A stretch of DNA of 64,000 bases from Pseudoalteromonas rubra (GCF_005886805.2 NZ_CP045429.1:2574501-2638500); one strand, 5' to 3'; numbered from the stretch's first letter, positions 42,711 through 51,130 are shown. Program-made: numbers and translations. Notes: generated by a model from the sequence alone, not told the origin.

Positions 42711-42722
42711 ATCTCGAAGTGC

Positions 42723-42824
42723 TTATAACACCTTATTAATGGGCGCATAAATGCTTGGCTAAAATTAGCGACGAAGGAGCGCAAGCCAAGCTTTAGACGT
42801 CCTTTCCATTATTGATTTGTTAGC
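42723..42824 (-). repeat. attC site
   Basis: Left core ttataacacctta and right core tttgttagccg, with the canonical interior aaaattagcgacgaaggagc. Confidence 0.75.
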
Positions 42825-43401
42825 CGCCACCAGCCGCCATTATTGTAGCTCCTATAAATACAGCAGGCACAACGACTACAGAATCTATGACGATTGTGGC
42901 TGGAGTGGCAACTATTTTTCCAGCCGTTTGAGAAAATGTAGATGGCTGGGCAATTGCTATCCGCTGTCTTTTTTCAAGCTTTTCTAATGGTAAATCTCCC
43001 TCTACCATGAATCGCTTTCCTTCTACTAGGTTCGTAAGTCTATACCTTTTCAGGAGTTCATCCTTTTTGAAGCCGAGCGACAAAAGTTGATTTTCTAATT
43101 CTGGGCTAGGTTCTTCGGTTAGAAGAGTTAGCGACACAACCCCAATAATTGTATTGTCTTTTCTCAATTCAAAATCGTTAAAAGATGGGTAGAAATCTAC
43201 CTCTCTGGATAACGTAAGCGCCTCACCAAAGTTCTTATTGATTTTGAAAAGGTAAGCTGAACTAGAGGCAGTAACGAATAACTCCCCAGAATCACTTTTC
43301 ACGTAGAAGCCGTCTATCACCTCTTGCTTGTATTCGGGAGCCCAAAGTTCGGTTGTACACCCGGAAATGAATAAGGCGATAAGTAACAAGAGTTTTTTCA
43401 T
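42820..43401 (-). CDS. Lipoprotein with C-terminal hydrophobic segment
   Basis: This 193-aa protein has a lipoprotein signal (residues 1-14, lipobox FISGC). The mature beta-rich domain contains DGFYVKSDSGELFVTASSSA and KRYRLTNLVEGKRFMVEGDL. A Gly/Val-rich hydrophobic tail (TPATIVIDSVVVVPAVFIGA) could span or insert into a membrane. Not recognised. Start ATG 43401. Confidence 0.65.
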   Translation of the reverse strand: MKKLLLLIALFISGCTTELWAPEYKQEVIDGFYVKSDSGELFVTASSSAYLFKINKNFGEALTLSREVDFYPSFNDFELRKDNTIIGVVSLTLLTEEPSPELENQLLSLGFKKDELLKRYRLTNLVEGKRFMVEGDLPLEKLEKRQRIAIAQPSTFSQTAGKIVATPATIVIDSVVVVPAVFIGATIMAAGGG

Positions 43402-43414
43402 AGAGCTTCCATTT

Positions 43415-43455
43415 TTATGCGTAGTTAATTTAAACAATCTGAGCGCCTTGTTATG
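43415..43455 (-). repeat. Degenerate attC, right core preserved
   Basis: gagcgccttgttatgcg is a perfect right core. The left core is reduced to tatgcgtag. Confidence 0.4.
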
Positions 43456-43649
43456 CGTGTATTGCACGTAGCTCACTTTCCATGCCTTTATATTCTTTGC
43501 CTACCAAGCCAAGTATTTGATGAAAGCGAAAACCTGACTTTAATACGTAGATACTGTTCTTTTCGGCGAGCGCGCTTAAGTTTTTCGAAGAACTTACTTT
43601 CAATCTCTTCGCTCCACTCTTTATTCCTGTACCAGCATTCGCTACTCAA
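43451..43649 (-). pseudogene. Frameshifted cassette gene
   Basis: TTG 43649 (AAGGA eight bases upstream) starts [20 protein letters not shown], then [18 protein letters not shown] shift near 43540 is needed to continue as [20 protein letters not shown] and ELRAIHA, whose TAA lies in the attC core at 43451. Both halves share the same cassette and orientation. Function unknown. Confidence 0.6.
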
Positions 43650-43665
43650 TCGATAATCCTTTACG

Positions 43666-43767
43666 CATAACGCTCCGCTAAGGGGCAAATAACGTTTGGC
43701 TAAAATTAAGCGACGTAGGAACAAAAGCCAAACTTTTTGCGTCCTTTCTGCTTTGGCGTTTGTTATG
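43666..43767 (-). repeat. attC site
   Basis: Left core cataacgctccg and right core gcgtttgttatg, with the interior ggctaaaattaagcgacg. Confidence 0.75.
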
Positions 43768-43772
43768 TAAAT

Positions 43773-44147
43773 TTACTCGAATTCCCATTCGGAAATGTCA
43801 TCTACGGGGCGTGGCAACCTGCCTTCTAACCATTCAGCACAAGTTCCTGGACTAAATTCCATATTTTCGCACACTATTACCCAAGATAAGAACTCTTCAG
43901 GGCCACCATTCATATATGGTGGTGGCGACACAGGGTAAAAAGATGTTGGAAGCCTCTCATCTAGTGATAAATAATTTAGGACATGGCCTAATTCTTGGAC
44001 TGTATTCCAAGCTAAATGATGAGTTGTATCAATTGTGAACTTAACCCACCAATTTTCGTTCTCTTCTGAACCATGTGTTATTACACCAGTGACCGATGGT
44101 ACATTTTCTAAGAACTCGATTAATTTTGTAAATGCTCGACTATCCAT
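43773..44147 (-). CDS. Conserved cassette protein of unknown function, 124 aa
   Basis: This soluble protein has a motif-rich sequence, VTGVITHGSEENENWWVKFT, HHLAWNTVQELGHVLNYLSL, SPPPYMNGGPEEFLSWVI and CAEWLEGRLPRPVDD. I recall closely similar unassigned proteins in many proteobacteria. Complete and intact. No role is known; no neighbour gives a hint. Confidence 0.7.
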   Translation of the reverse strand: MDSRAFTKLIEFLENVPSVTGVITHGSEENENWWVKFTIDTTHHLAWNTVQELGHVLNYLSLDERLPTSFYPVSPPPYMNGGPEEFLSWVIVCENMEFSPGTCAEWLEGRLPRPVDDISEWEFE

Positions 44148-44152
44148 AATTC

Positions 44153-44251
44153 ACATAACTCCGTTGTGACCGGCAAAAAATTATTGGCTAAAACGTGAAG
44201 CGAAGTGTAACAGCCAACAGTTTTTTTTCCGCGTTGACGACTTTATTAGGT
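44153..44251 (-). repeat. attC site
   Basis: Left core cataactccgtt and right core ctttattaggtg. The arms ttattggctaaaacgtg and agccaacagtttttt pair. Confidence 0.65.
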
Positions 44252-44719
44252 GCTTGAGATTCCATTAACCACAGCCTCGACATTCTTAATTTCGTTTGCA
44301 TCAATTTTATCAGAGTCAGTGTTATAAGTTATGAATATTAAAGAGTGGTCTATGACTATGAACCAATACACCCAATAAACACCCTGTGAAGTAAATACAG
44401 ACTTATAGCCCCTCTTACCGTCACCGGATATACCCGTTAGTTCACCTGCACCATTAATTTGTGATTGAGCGATTTCAATAAGCTCTTGATCAAGTATTGG
44501 GGTTCGACTAACCATTGAGCTTAGCTGCAAAGCACCTTTAGCATTCTCTTTATAGAAGTTATGAACACCATCTACTTTTCGCACGTAGTAATCATGTGTG
44601 ATGGGTAACACCCATGCCTGAGTCCTAATTTCTATGCTTTCGTTTTCACCTCGTTGCGGTACGGATGAGCAAGAAACTATAAGCAATAGAGAAATGATTA
44701 TGAGTATTTTGGCTTTCAA
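44246..44719 (-). CDS. Lipoprotein of unknown function, 157 aa
   Basis: A lipoprotein signal (residues 1-16, lipobox LIVSC) precedes a beta-rich mature domain: ESIEIRTQAWVLPITHDYYV, GAGELTGISGDGKRGYKSVF and VYWVYWFIVIDHSLIFITYN. The end is a helix (ANEIKNVEAVVNGI). This looks like a small periplasmic beta-sandwich; the family is not recognised. Complete cassette. Confidence 0.65.
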   Translation of the reverse strand: MKAKILIIISLLLIVSCSSVPQRGENESIEIRTQAWVLPITHDYYVRKVDGVHNFYKENAKGALQLSSMVSRTPILDQELIEIAQSQINGAGELTGISGDGKRGYKSVFTSQGVYWVYWFIVIDHSLIFITYNTDSDKIDANEIKNVEAVVNGISST

Positions 44720-44760
44720 GTTAATTGTTTCCTTTTCAATTATTTGAGCACTTTCGTGCG

Positions 44761-44862
44761 CCTAATGCTTGCCCTAACCGGCACAAAATAGCAGGCTAAA
44801 ATTGGCGACGAAGGAGCACAAACCTGCTGTTTTGTATTCTTGGTTTTACGGCCTTGTCAGGT
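44761..44862 (-). repeat. attC site
   Basis: Left core gcctaatgcttg and right core gccttgtcagg, with the canonical interior aaaattggcgacgaaggagc. Closely similar to 50297. Confidence 0.7.
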
Positions 44863-45192
44863 TTTGTTGGCGAATTGCCTGACTTGCTTTTTGAGTGATA
44901 CCCAATACAGCAGTATTGATAAAACTACTACAAAATACAGGTACTCGTTAATAACAGGCAAAGCAAAGTAAGAAATACCTGCAATTGTAGCTACTAAACG
45001 TCCATGAGCATAGTAAGCAGCCCAAAAAACCAAAATGGCTGCTAAAAAAGACGCAAAACCGATGACCGTCAAAGTTACTGATAAAACAAATTCGCTTTCA
45101 TCGGACAATTCAAAGGGAACAGAATCTAAAATAGGCAGTAATAAAAGTACTAAAACTATTCCAAAAATGTTCTTTTTGACGACATTCTTCAT
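44857..45192 (-). CDS. Small four-TM membrane protein
   Basis: This 111-aa protein has four helices, about residues 9-23, 32-54, 55-72 and 82-100. A Lys/Arg-rich tail follows. No motif is recognised. Complete single-gene cassette. Confidence 0.6.
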   Translation of the reverse strand: MKNVVKKNIFGIVLVLLLLPILDSVPFELSDESEFVLSVTLTVIGFASFLAAILVFWAAYYAHGRLVATIAGISYFALPVINEYLYFVVVLSILLYWVSLKKQVRQFANKT

Positions 45193-45197
45193 AAAAA

Positions 45198-45302
45198 CCT
45201 AACGCCTGCGATAAGGTGTGCCCCACTGAACCAGCAAAGCACAACGAACTCCGAACCAAAACCGCCGAGTGTAACGCATCACCTTGATTGCTTTGTTACA
45301 AG
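45198..45302 (-). repeat. attC site
   Basis: Left core acctaacgcctgc and right core gctttgttacaa, with a long GC-rich interior (ccgaaccaaaaccgccgag). Confidence 0.65.
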
Positions 45303-45304
45303 CC

Positions 45305-46741
45305 TTATCTAAGGTTCAGAGCCTTTAAAAGACCATTATGAACCACGGCTCTTTTTCTGGGCGAAAAAACAGCCTTTTTCCTTCGATGCTTCCACGCATA
45401 CCTTGGACTATCATACTTCTGCCAAACATTACCTATCCAAGATGTACTAAACAAAATATTAAGAATTTTCTCAGCATGCTCATCATCCAAACCATATTCA
45501 TCTAAGCTAGATTTAAATTGATGAGTTTCAAATCTTGGACCAATTTCAGACAATATACCCTCTAGACTATTTCTCACATCTTCATCAACCAATCCAACCA
45601 GAGCATCACTCAATTCGGATGCAAACCATTCTGAATATGAGTTAAGCGCAAAAAAGACATCTTGCTCATTAAACGGAGGTTCTTTTTTCAATGATTGCAT
45701 CGCACGGAAAAAGCTAATCAAATCACGAGGTAGGCACCTTGTACTATCGAGAACAAAGAGAATACTATCTCTACCTAAAATTTCTATTGGAAACCACTCC
45801 TTCCATAAGTATTTAATATCTTTGTTATACCCAGCCATATGAGCTCTGTTTTCGATAACCTTTAACAAGTAACTATCAAATGGCCGACCAACCTTGTCAT
45901 ACCAATCTAAAGATATTCCATTGTCATTGGCGCGTTTCGTTAAGTTGGGATCGGGTACTAGATCCAAAACCTCATCACGAAATAAAATAATAACCTTACT
46001 GTGATTATTATTGTGAGAAAAGAAGTTATTTACCTGCCTTGTTGCAGCAACAAGATCTGCTAGATATCCAGCGAAGTTTCGACCATTACGTAATAAATAA
46101 TCCAATCCATCTAGAACAAGAAAATGACTTGATGAAATTTCAGGAAGTTCACTTAAAGCTAATTCAATAGCATTTACTAATTCAGCAGGATCTTTTACTT
46201 TTGACTCAACAGATCTATCAAACTTACCTTGGATTGAAGCTAGTGTTGATGAAAACTTTGAATACAACCCTTTCCTTGAAGTTTCTTGAACTACTTGTAT
46301 TAAACTATCAGATGCAAGCAAACCATATTTTTTAAGATCATCAAATAGCGCTTCCGCAGAACTCCCCGCATCCGTTAAATACTTATTATCCTGATACAAA
46401 GAAACCACTCTAATATATAAGAGTAGTTTCCAAACTGTAACACTACCACCTAATTTTTCACCCGAGATTCCAGAGGTTTTCTTTAATAGATTAAATTCAA
46501 ACTCTTCTAAATCATCCACTTCACAAAAAAAATCCCATCGGGATTCTGACATAGCAGTTAGTTTAGATGCCAAAGCTGATTTTCCTGCTCCTTTGGGACC
46601 ATATACTAGGTACTTGTTTGGTTTAAAAATTTCCTCAGTAATACTGTTAATATCAACATAAGCCGAGTCAATTAACTCAGGTGCATGGATACGTTCTTCC
46701 TGTGCATCCGTATATTCAAAGTTTATACTTGAAAACTTCAC
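45305..46741 (-). CDS. Sll1717-type P-loop ATPase
   Basis: This 478-aa protein has a Walker A motif GPKGAGKS (residues 48-55) and a Walker B-like strand HFLVLDGLDYLL (about 207). A sensor-like VIILFRDEVLDLVPDPNLTK follows. The C-terminal half is helical with a basic end (YAWKHRRKKAVFSPRKRAVV). This matches the P-loop ATPase family named after cyanobacterial Sll1717 (related to KAP/STAND NTPases). Relatives are frequent in antiphage defence islands, so a defence role is plausible but not shown. It is the largest intact cassette gene on the minus strand. Confidence 0.75.
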   Translation of the reverse strand: MKFSSINFEYTDAQEERIHAPELIDSAYVDINSITEEIFKPNKYLVYGPKGAGKSALASKLTAMSESRWDFFCEVDDLEEFEFNLLKKTSGISGEKLGGSVTVWKLLLYIRVVSLYQDNKYLTDAGSSAEALFDDLKKYGLLASDSLIQVVQETSRKGLYSKFSSTLASIQGKFDRSVESKVKDPAELVNAIELALSELPEISSSHFLVLDGLDYLLRNGRNFAGYLADLVAATRQVNNFFSHNNNHSKVIILFRDEVLDLVPDPNLTKRANDNGISLDWYDKVGRPFDSYLLKVIENRAHMAGYNKDIKYLWKEWFPIEILGRDSILFVLDSTRCLPRDLISFFRAMQSLKKEPPFNEQDVFFALNSYSEWFASELSDALVGLVDEDVRNSLEGILSEIGPRFETHQFKSSLDEYGLDDEHAEKILNILFSTSWIGNVWQKYDSPRYAWKHRRKKAVFSPRKRAVVHNGLLKALNLR

Positions 46742-46764
46742 ATTCTCTCCTTAAATTATTTGCT

Positions 46765-46862
46765 TGTAACTTCTTGCTAAGAAGCGAAAAATAGTTGGCT
46801 ATAATCAGCGACGAAGGAGCGCAAGCCAACTGTTTAGCGTCCTTTTGAGCAACTTGTTAGCT
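46765..46862 (-). repeat. attC site
   Basis: Left core tgtaacttcttg and right core acttgttagctg, with the canonical interior ggctataatcagcgacg. Confidence 0.7.
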
Positions 46863-47470
46863 GCGTTTTAAATGCGGTCTTATTTCTTCCTCTAGTGCTT
46901 GAACAGCATTAGATATTTGAATTGTTAGTTTGTTTTTATCATCGTTAGCGGCCCAAACATCCGATTGCACTGACTTTCCAAACTCTCGATCGTTTTTAAA
47001 GCTCTCACCATCTTCTGCTTTATTATGAATGAAAGCATCAATTGAAACTTGTAAGTTTCTTGCACATTGCTTCATTTCATTAGTCTTGTCTCTCATGGTT
47101 TTCCCCAAAGAGCTTCACCTTCCAATGCTTGAGTTTCAAACTCTTGGATTGCTTCAGCAACAGGCTTCCATCGTTTAGAGTAAATGTGCGCATGAGCATT
47201 AGCTTCTATTTCTGCTGTTATTTCATCAGAATTCCTCGGGTAGTCCTCAGGGAATTCGTAACCACAAATCCAAGGTGAACGAGCGTACTTTAATTCGTCT
47301 CTAAGTTTGTACGTGGCCAAAATTAAAGCTCTACCGACTTCAAACTCGGCTTTGCCTTTCAGCTCTCTACTCCAACTTTTTAAGCCCAAGATAGCAACTG
47401 TTGCAGTAGTAATCGCTGCACCAGAAAGAACAATATTCATAATAGCTGTAATAATTTCTGTGGTACTCAA
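46857..47470 (-). pseudogene. Frameshifted single gene (about 200 aa) with N-terminal TM
   Basis: The upstream frame (47093-47470) begins with a membrane helix (residues 7-30) and ends EALWGKP. The downstream frame (46857-47108) begins KTMRDKTNEMKQCARNLQ, continues SIDAFIHNKAEDGESF and ends RPHLKRS. They overlap by 16 bases around a GGGG run; one extra G would fuse them as EALWGKTMRDK. I recall intact homologues that are single proteins, so one gene with a homopolymer shift is more likely than two coupled genes. Confidence 0.65.
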
Positions 47471-47490
47471 GCTTGATTCTCCATAAAGCA

Positions 47491-47591
47491 GCTAACGCCT
47501 CGCATAACGGGCTAATAATGCTTAGCTAACATTGGTGAGACACGAACCAAGCCAAGCTTTATTAGTCCATGCGTTAATGCGTTTGTTAGAG
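47491..47591 (-). repeat. attC site, aggcacgaacc family
   Basis: Left core agctaacgcctcg and right core gcgtttgttagag, with the interior cattggtgagacacgaacc. Confidence 0.75.
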
Positions 47592-48035
47592 TTCAAGTGG
47601 ATACACGGTAAATGAATTATCCCCTAGTTCATTAACAACCCTATAATTACGCAAAATATCACAGACTTTAATCTCCCATACATAATCAAATGCACCTGCT
47701 TTGATATGAGTTGCGTTTTTATCAACGTCCCTATTAATATCAAACTTTCTAGTGTTCAATAGCTTTAAATGCTCGCAATCTTGAGAATAAAGTAACTCGC
47801 TCAAAGATATATAATCCAAAGTCCATCTAACATCATTTTTATCCATTAATGTGCTAGTGACTATTTGGACGCCTTGCGTATCTATACGGGAGCGTATTTT
47901 CTTTAAGAGATCATCACTAACTTCAATTTTATCCCCATTTATGAAAAAAACATGACTTTCTCTACTTACTTCAGTTGTAGATTTACAACCGAAGAGAAAC
48001 ATTCCTAATAATATAGTGGTAATCAACCTCAACAC
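47586..48035 (-). CDS. Lipoprotein at the second attI copy, 149 aa
   Basis: A lipoprotein signal (residues 1-17, lipobox LFGC) precedes a mature domain with SHVFFINGDKIEVSDDLLKK, DVRWTLDYISLSELLYSQDC and FDYVWEIKVCDILRNYRVVN. Its start is about 20 bases from the recombination core of the duplicated attI (48052), so it was once a first cassette. Function unknown. Confidence 0.65.
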   Translation of the reverse strand: MLRLITTILLGMFLFGCKSTTEVSRESHVFFINGDKIEVSDDLLKKIRSRIDTQGVQIVTSTLMDKNDVRWTLDYISLSELLYSQDCEHLKLLNTRKFDINRDVDKNATHIKAGAFDYVWEIKVCDILRNYRVVNELGDNSFTVYPLEL

Positions 48036-48051
48036 TAAACTCCTTTTGAAC

Positions 48052-48218
48052 TCTAACAGCTTATTAGCGTGAATACCGGTTAAACCCCGTTCCTAAAACC
48101 GTAAAGATCCACAGCCAAATTAATTTATTCATATTAATAACAATAACCTACCACCATTGCCCACATTGCTCAAGCCAAAATGGCTTTGTTGAAACCGAGC
48201 CTCGTTCATGGGGAGACT
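48052..48218. repeat. Second attI-like copy
   Basis: tctaacagcttattagcgtg, gaataccggtta, gttcctaaaaccgta, acaataacctaccaccattg, tgctcaagccaaaatggctt and aaaccgagcct match 50831-50995 with few differences. No intI follows; the copy ends at the IS insertion. Confidence 0.85.
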
Positions 48219-48235
48219 AGTAAAAAATATTAAGT

Positions 48236-49493
48236 GACACCCACCGGTAAATCCACAGACCAATTGTGGGCAGGTTCAGTAAAGAAATGCAAGACTATCA
48301 AATGCTGCGCTCTCTATAAGCTCTGAGTAGTGAAAGTCGTAAGTTTAAGCACAAAATCCTGAAGATTAATCAGATTCGGACAATACAAATGCGCATCCAA
48401 GCCTCAACTTAGATAAATCGAAATGGTACTTACGGGAAGGTGCTAACCCAGTAATCGCTCGCACTGAGTCAAGTTGGCGCGTCGTCTTTTATGAAGATGC
48501 TCACAGTAATCTGTCATCGCTTGCTTTCGCCCTACCGCGCCATGGAAGACCTTCGTAAACTGCGTAGTAAGCTTGAGCCAGTTGTCTAGCTCTATTTGCA
48601 ATCGTGTCAGCAAAGGCTGGCTATCGCTGATATAACCCCGCTTATCTGCACGCATACATCGACCTGTTAATTCAACTAGCTGTATGTAATAGGTCAGCTC
48701 AAACGGCAACCCTTTAGGCATGTGCTTTCTTGGATTGCCCGCAAAACGCAGTAGGCTTTTGGGTTGCTTGCCTTGTTGTGCATGCTCAATACGCTTTTTA
48801 ATGCTGGTGTAATCTGACGTTTCCGGTGTATCTACCATTTTGGCTCTGACTGGGTTCAGGTCAACATAAGCCAGGCACGCTGCCAATGCCGCTTCATCCA
48901 ACAAAGCCTGTGACTTGAATCGCCCTTCCCAAAACCGGCCTGTGCAACCATCTTCTTTATTGGCCCTGCGGGCAATGTCTTCATTAAGCACCCGCATAAA
49001 CCAGCTGATGCTTGCAAGACGGTGTCTGAATTCAGTAATATCAGCTGCCAGCATACTGTACTCGGATGCGCTCAGCTCATCACCATTAATGAACTTGTGC
49101 GTCAGCCAGTTGCCTTTAAACAGTTTATGCCAGCGAAGCACTATCGCTTTATCTGATAACCTTAGTGCTTTCTTATCGTCCACATACAACACAATATGCG
49201 TATGATTGCTCATAACCGCATAGCCACACACATCAATGCAAAACACCTTCGCAAGGGTCAGTAATTTTTCCTCAACCCAGTCTCGCCGATGTTCATAAGA
49301 CTTGCCCGTGACGCGGTCTTTGCCGCACAAAAATGCCCGGCGAACACACCGGGATATGCAGTGGTAATACTTAGTGTCTGATAAGCTGACCTGCTTCTTC
49401 CTTGCAGTTGGCATACTTTGACATTCTCAATCCATTGAGCATTACCTAAAGGTAGACGACGTACATTCCGCACGCCAGTTTCGGGTGGGTGTC
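48236..49493. mobile_element. Y1/HUH transposase insertion element
   Basis: A 1.26-kb unit bounded by the inverted repeats gacacccacc and ggtgggtgtc, containing one complete transposase gene. It has replaced the right part of attI copy 2 and the left part of the attC at 49501. Confidence 0.7.
48443..49414 (-). CDS. Y1 (HUH) transposase, IS200/REP-associated type
   Basis: This 323-aa protein is an HUH single-strand transposase of the Y1_Tnp family. The start SLSDTKYYHCISRCVRRAFL is the standard N-terminus. The metal-binding HUH pair is in YAVMSNHTHIVLYVD (about residues 67-81). GRFWEGRFKSQAL (about 163-175) and YVDLNPVRAKM follow. The long C-terminal extension places it with REP-associated-type transposases rather than short IS200 ones. 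Intact and probably functional. Confidence 0.85.
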   Translation of the reverse strand: MPTARKKQVSLSDTKYYHCISRCVRRAFLCGKDRVTGKSYEHRRDWVEEKLLTLAKVFCIDVCGYAVMSNHTHIVLYVDDKKALRLSDKAIVLRWHKLFKGNWLTHKFINGDELSASEYSMLAADITEFRHRLASISWFMRVLNEDIARRANKEDGCTGRFWEGRFKSQALLDEAALAACLAYVDLNPVRAKMVDTPETSDYTSIKKRIEHAQQGKQPKSLLRFAGNPRKHMPKGLPFELTYYIQLVELTGRCMRADKRGYISDSQPLLTRLQIELDNWLKLTTQFTKVFHGAVGRKQAMTDYCEHLHKRRRANLTQCERLLG

Positions 49494-49500
49494 TTTTCAA

Positions 49501-49562
49501 TCGATAGCGAACGAAGTGAGACGAGCCAAACTTTAGTTGTCCTGCTTGAGTGGCTTGTTAGG
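49501..49562 (-). repeat. attC site, left half lost to the insertion element
   Basis: The interior tagcgaacgaagtgagacg, agccaaactttagttgtcc and the right core ggcttgttagg remain. Confidence 0.65.
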
Positions 49563-50282
49563 TTTTTCTTCAACATTATTAAAACTAAAGATAGCTGATT
49601 CTGCAGGTACACTTAACTCCATTGATTTTATTGTCGATTTTGATTTTGCGATAACAACTTGTTTTGAATTATCCCAAAGAAAAAGGAAGTTGCCAGCCCA
49701 GCCTATGAACCTTTCTTTGATTGGCTTTCCATTAATTTTGATAGTTTGTTCATTGTTTTTAGCTCGTTCTGCATTAACAGCTCCCCAGCCGTAAGAATAC
49801 AAAAGAGCTATACATAAAATATTAACAACCAAGACTCTAGTTTGTTTGTGATTAATGTATTGACTCGCAAATTCCGCATTTCCAATGATGACAATAACAG
49901 GAATATTAATTAAAGCCGCAACCTTATACCAACGGATATTACCAACCTTGAAGAATATTACGTATAGAGCCAAAGCTAGCATAAATAAGAACATAAAATT
50001 AAATAGCAAACGAATATATTTTGCTTCAGGTAAATCAGCTCCACCGCCAGGAGGCATAGCCTTACTTAAAGGTGTAGATATAAGACTGCCAATAGTTAAA
50101 CCAATGATTAAGAATATTGATGAGTAAATTAATGGGTAGAGCGCACTTTTAATTACATCTGCTAACGCAATATGATCAAGCACATTAATATTGAAAGAAC
50201 TCCAATATCCGAATAAATATAGAAGTGAAATCACTAAACTATATGGAGCAATAAAAGTAATAAATTTTTGCAAAGTGAGCAT
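49533..50282 (-). CDS. Multi-pass membrane protein, second cassette
   Basis: This 249-aa protein has about five transmembrane helices (residues 9-28, 44-66, 90-110, 120-137 and 149-167). A soluble C-terminal part (GKPIKERFIGWAGNFLFLWD, NSKQVVIAKSKS) follows. Between TM2 and TM3 is STPLSKAMPPGGGADLPEAK. The family is not recognised. It is the second cassette from intI and therefore one of the few likely to be expressed from a cassette promoter. Intact. Confidence 0.65.
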   Translation of the reverse strand: MLTLQKFITFIAPYSLVISLLYLFGYWSSFNINVLDHIALADVIKSALYPLIYSSIFLIIGLTIGSLISTPLSKAMPPGGGADLPEAKYIRLLFNFMFLFMLALALYVIFFKVGNIRWYKVAALINIPVIVIIGNAEFASQYINHKQTRVLVVNILCIALLYSYGWGAVNAERAKNNEQTIKINGKPIKERFIGWAGNFLFLWDNSKQVVIAKSKSTIKSMELSVPAESAIFSFNNVEEKPNKPLKQDN

Positions 50283-50296
50283 AGCTCCGATAAAAA

Positions 50297-50397
50297 CCTA
50301 ACGCTTGCCGTAAACGGCACAAAATAGCAGGCTAAAATTAGCGACGAAGGAGCACAGCCTGCTGTTTTGTGTCCTTGGTTTAACGGCCTTGTTAGCT
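50297..50397 (-). repeat. attC site of the first cassette
   Basis: Left core acctaacgcttgcc and right core gccttgttagc. The arms aaaatagcaggctaaaatta and agcctgctgttttgtg pair well. A good example of the main attC family. Confidence 0.85.
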
Positions 50398-50408
50398 ATC
50401 GGGCTAAC

Positions 50409-50816
50409 TTAGTCCCACCAAATAAATACTTTATTATTTCTAACGTCAGTACTAGGGTCAAATTCCATGCCTTGAGAATTTGCCTCGTTTTTAAAAATTT
50501 TAAACAAGGCGGTTCGTTCCGATTCAGAGTTTGGCAACGTTACAACGATTGCATCAGCGTATGGGCCACCCTCTTTTTGTACTCTTTCCTCTTCATCGTA
50601 AATTGAATCTTTAGAAATTACGACTTTGACAGCACCCAACTCATAAAGCTTCTCTACGAATTTAATAGCATCCTCTGTTCCAGCAAACCTATTTCCTGCT
50701 AATGCATACTTATTTTTATTTTCTTTAAGCCACTCTTTTGCTTCTGGGGCATTTAACTTTAAAAAGTATAAAGTTACACCCAGTAAAGCTAGAATAATTA
50801 CCACAATTTTTATCAT
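50409..50816 (-). CDS. First cassette: secreted/membrane-anchored protein, 135 aa
   Basis: An N-terminal membrane helix (residues 3-19) is followed by a soluble alpha/beta domain: KYALAGNRFAGTEDAIKFVE with KLYELGAVKVVISKDSIYDE, then PYADAIVVTLPNSESERTAL. It ends in DVRNNKVFIWWD. The fold pattern is that of a small ferredoxin-like domain; no family is recognised. Being next to attI it should be the best-expressed cassette. Its start is 15 bases from the attI core. Confidence 0.7.
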   Translation of the reverse strand: MIKIVVIILALLGVTLYFLKLNAPEAKEWLKENKNKYALAGNRFAGTEDAIKFVEKLYELGAVKVVISKDSIYDEEERVQKEGGPYADAIVVTLPNSESERTALFKIFKNEANSQGMEFDPSTDVRNNKVFIWWD

Positions 50817-50830
50817 ATGCTTCCTAGATA

Positions 50831-51007
50831 GCTAACAGCTTATTAGCGTGAATACCGGTTAGATCCAGTTCCTAAAACCGTACATTGTCACAGCTAAATT
50901 ATTTTATTCATAATAAGAACAATAACCTACCACCATTGCTCTCATTGCTCAAGCCAAAATGGCTTTGTTAAAACCGAGCCTTGTTCATAGCGAGACTTGA
51001 AGTCTCG
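50831..51007. repeat. attI, primary integration site
   Basis: The core gctaac (50831-50836, reverse complement GTTAGC) borders the first cassette. The region contains the hairpin aagccaaaatggctt (50951-50965) and a palindrome cgagacttgaagtctcg (50991-51007). Two more copies lie inside the array. Confidence 0.8.
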
Positions 51008-51102
51008 TTATGTAAAACTATTAACATTATGAATATAAAGAACTTAAATTAGTGTTTCACTTAAACGAGACCTTCAAGCGCGGAGAAAACGAGAAATTTG
51101 AC

Positions 51103-51130
51103 TTGATAATTGGCCGCATTCACTTATACC
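51103..51130 (+). promoter_or_regulatory. Probable sigma-70 promoter of intI
   Basis: -35 ttgata (51103-51108), 16-bp spacer, -10 tatacc (51125-51130); the start codon is 30 bases downstream. Confidence 0.6.

Noticed and set aside
46857..47470. Two separate translationally coupled genes
   Set aside because: The overlap falls at a homopolymer and the joined frame reads as one continuous protein; one frameshifted gene is more likely.
1..50820. Regularly spaced inverted repeats as a CRISPR array
   Set aside because: The repeats are 50-120 bp, imperfect, differ in sequence, and the spacers between them are genes; cores match attC sites.
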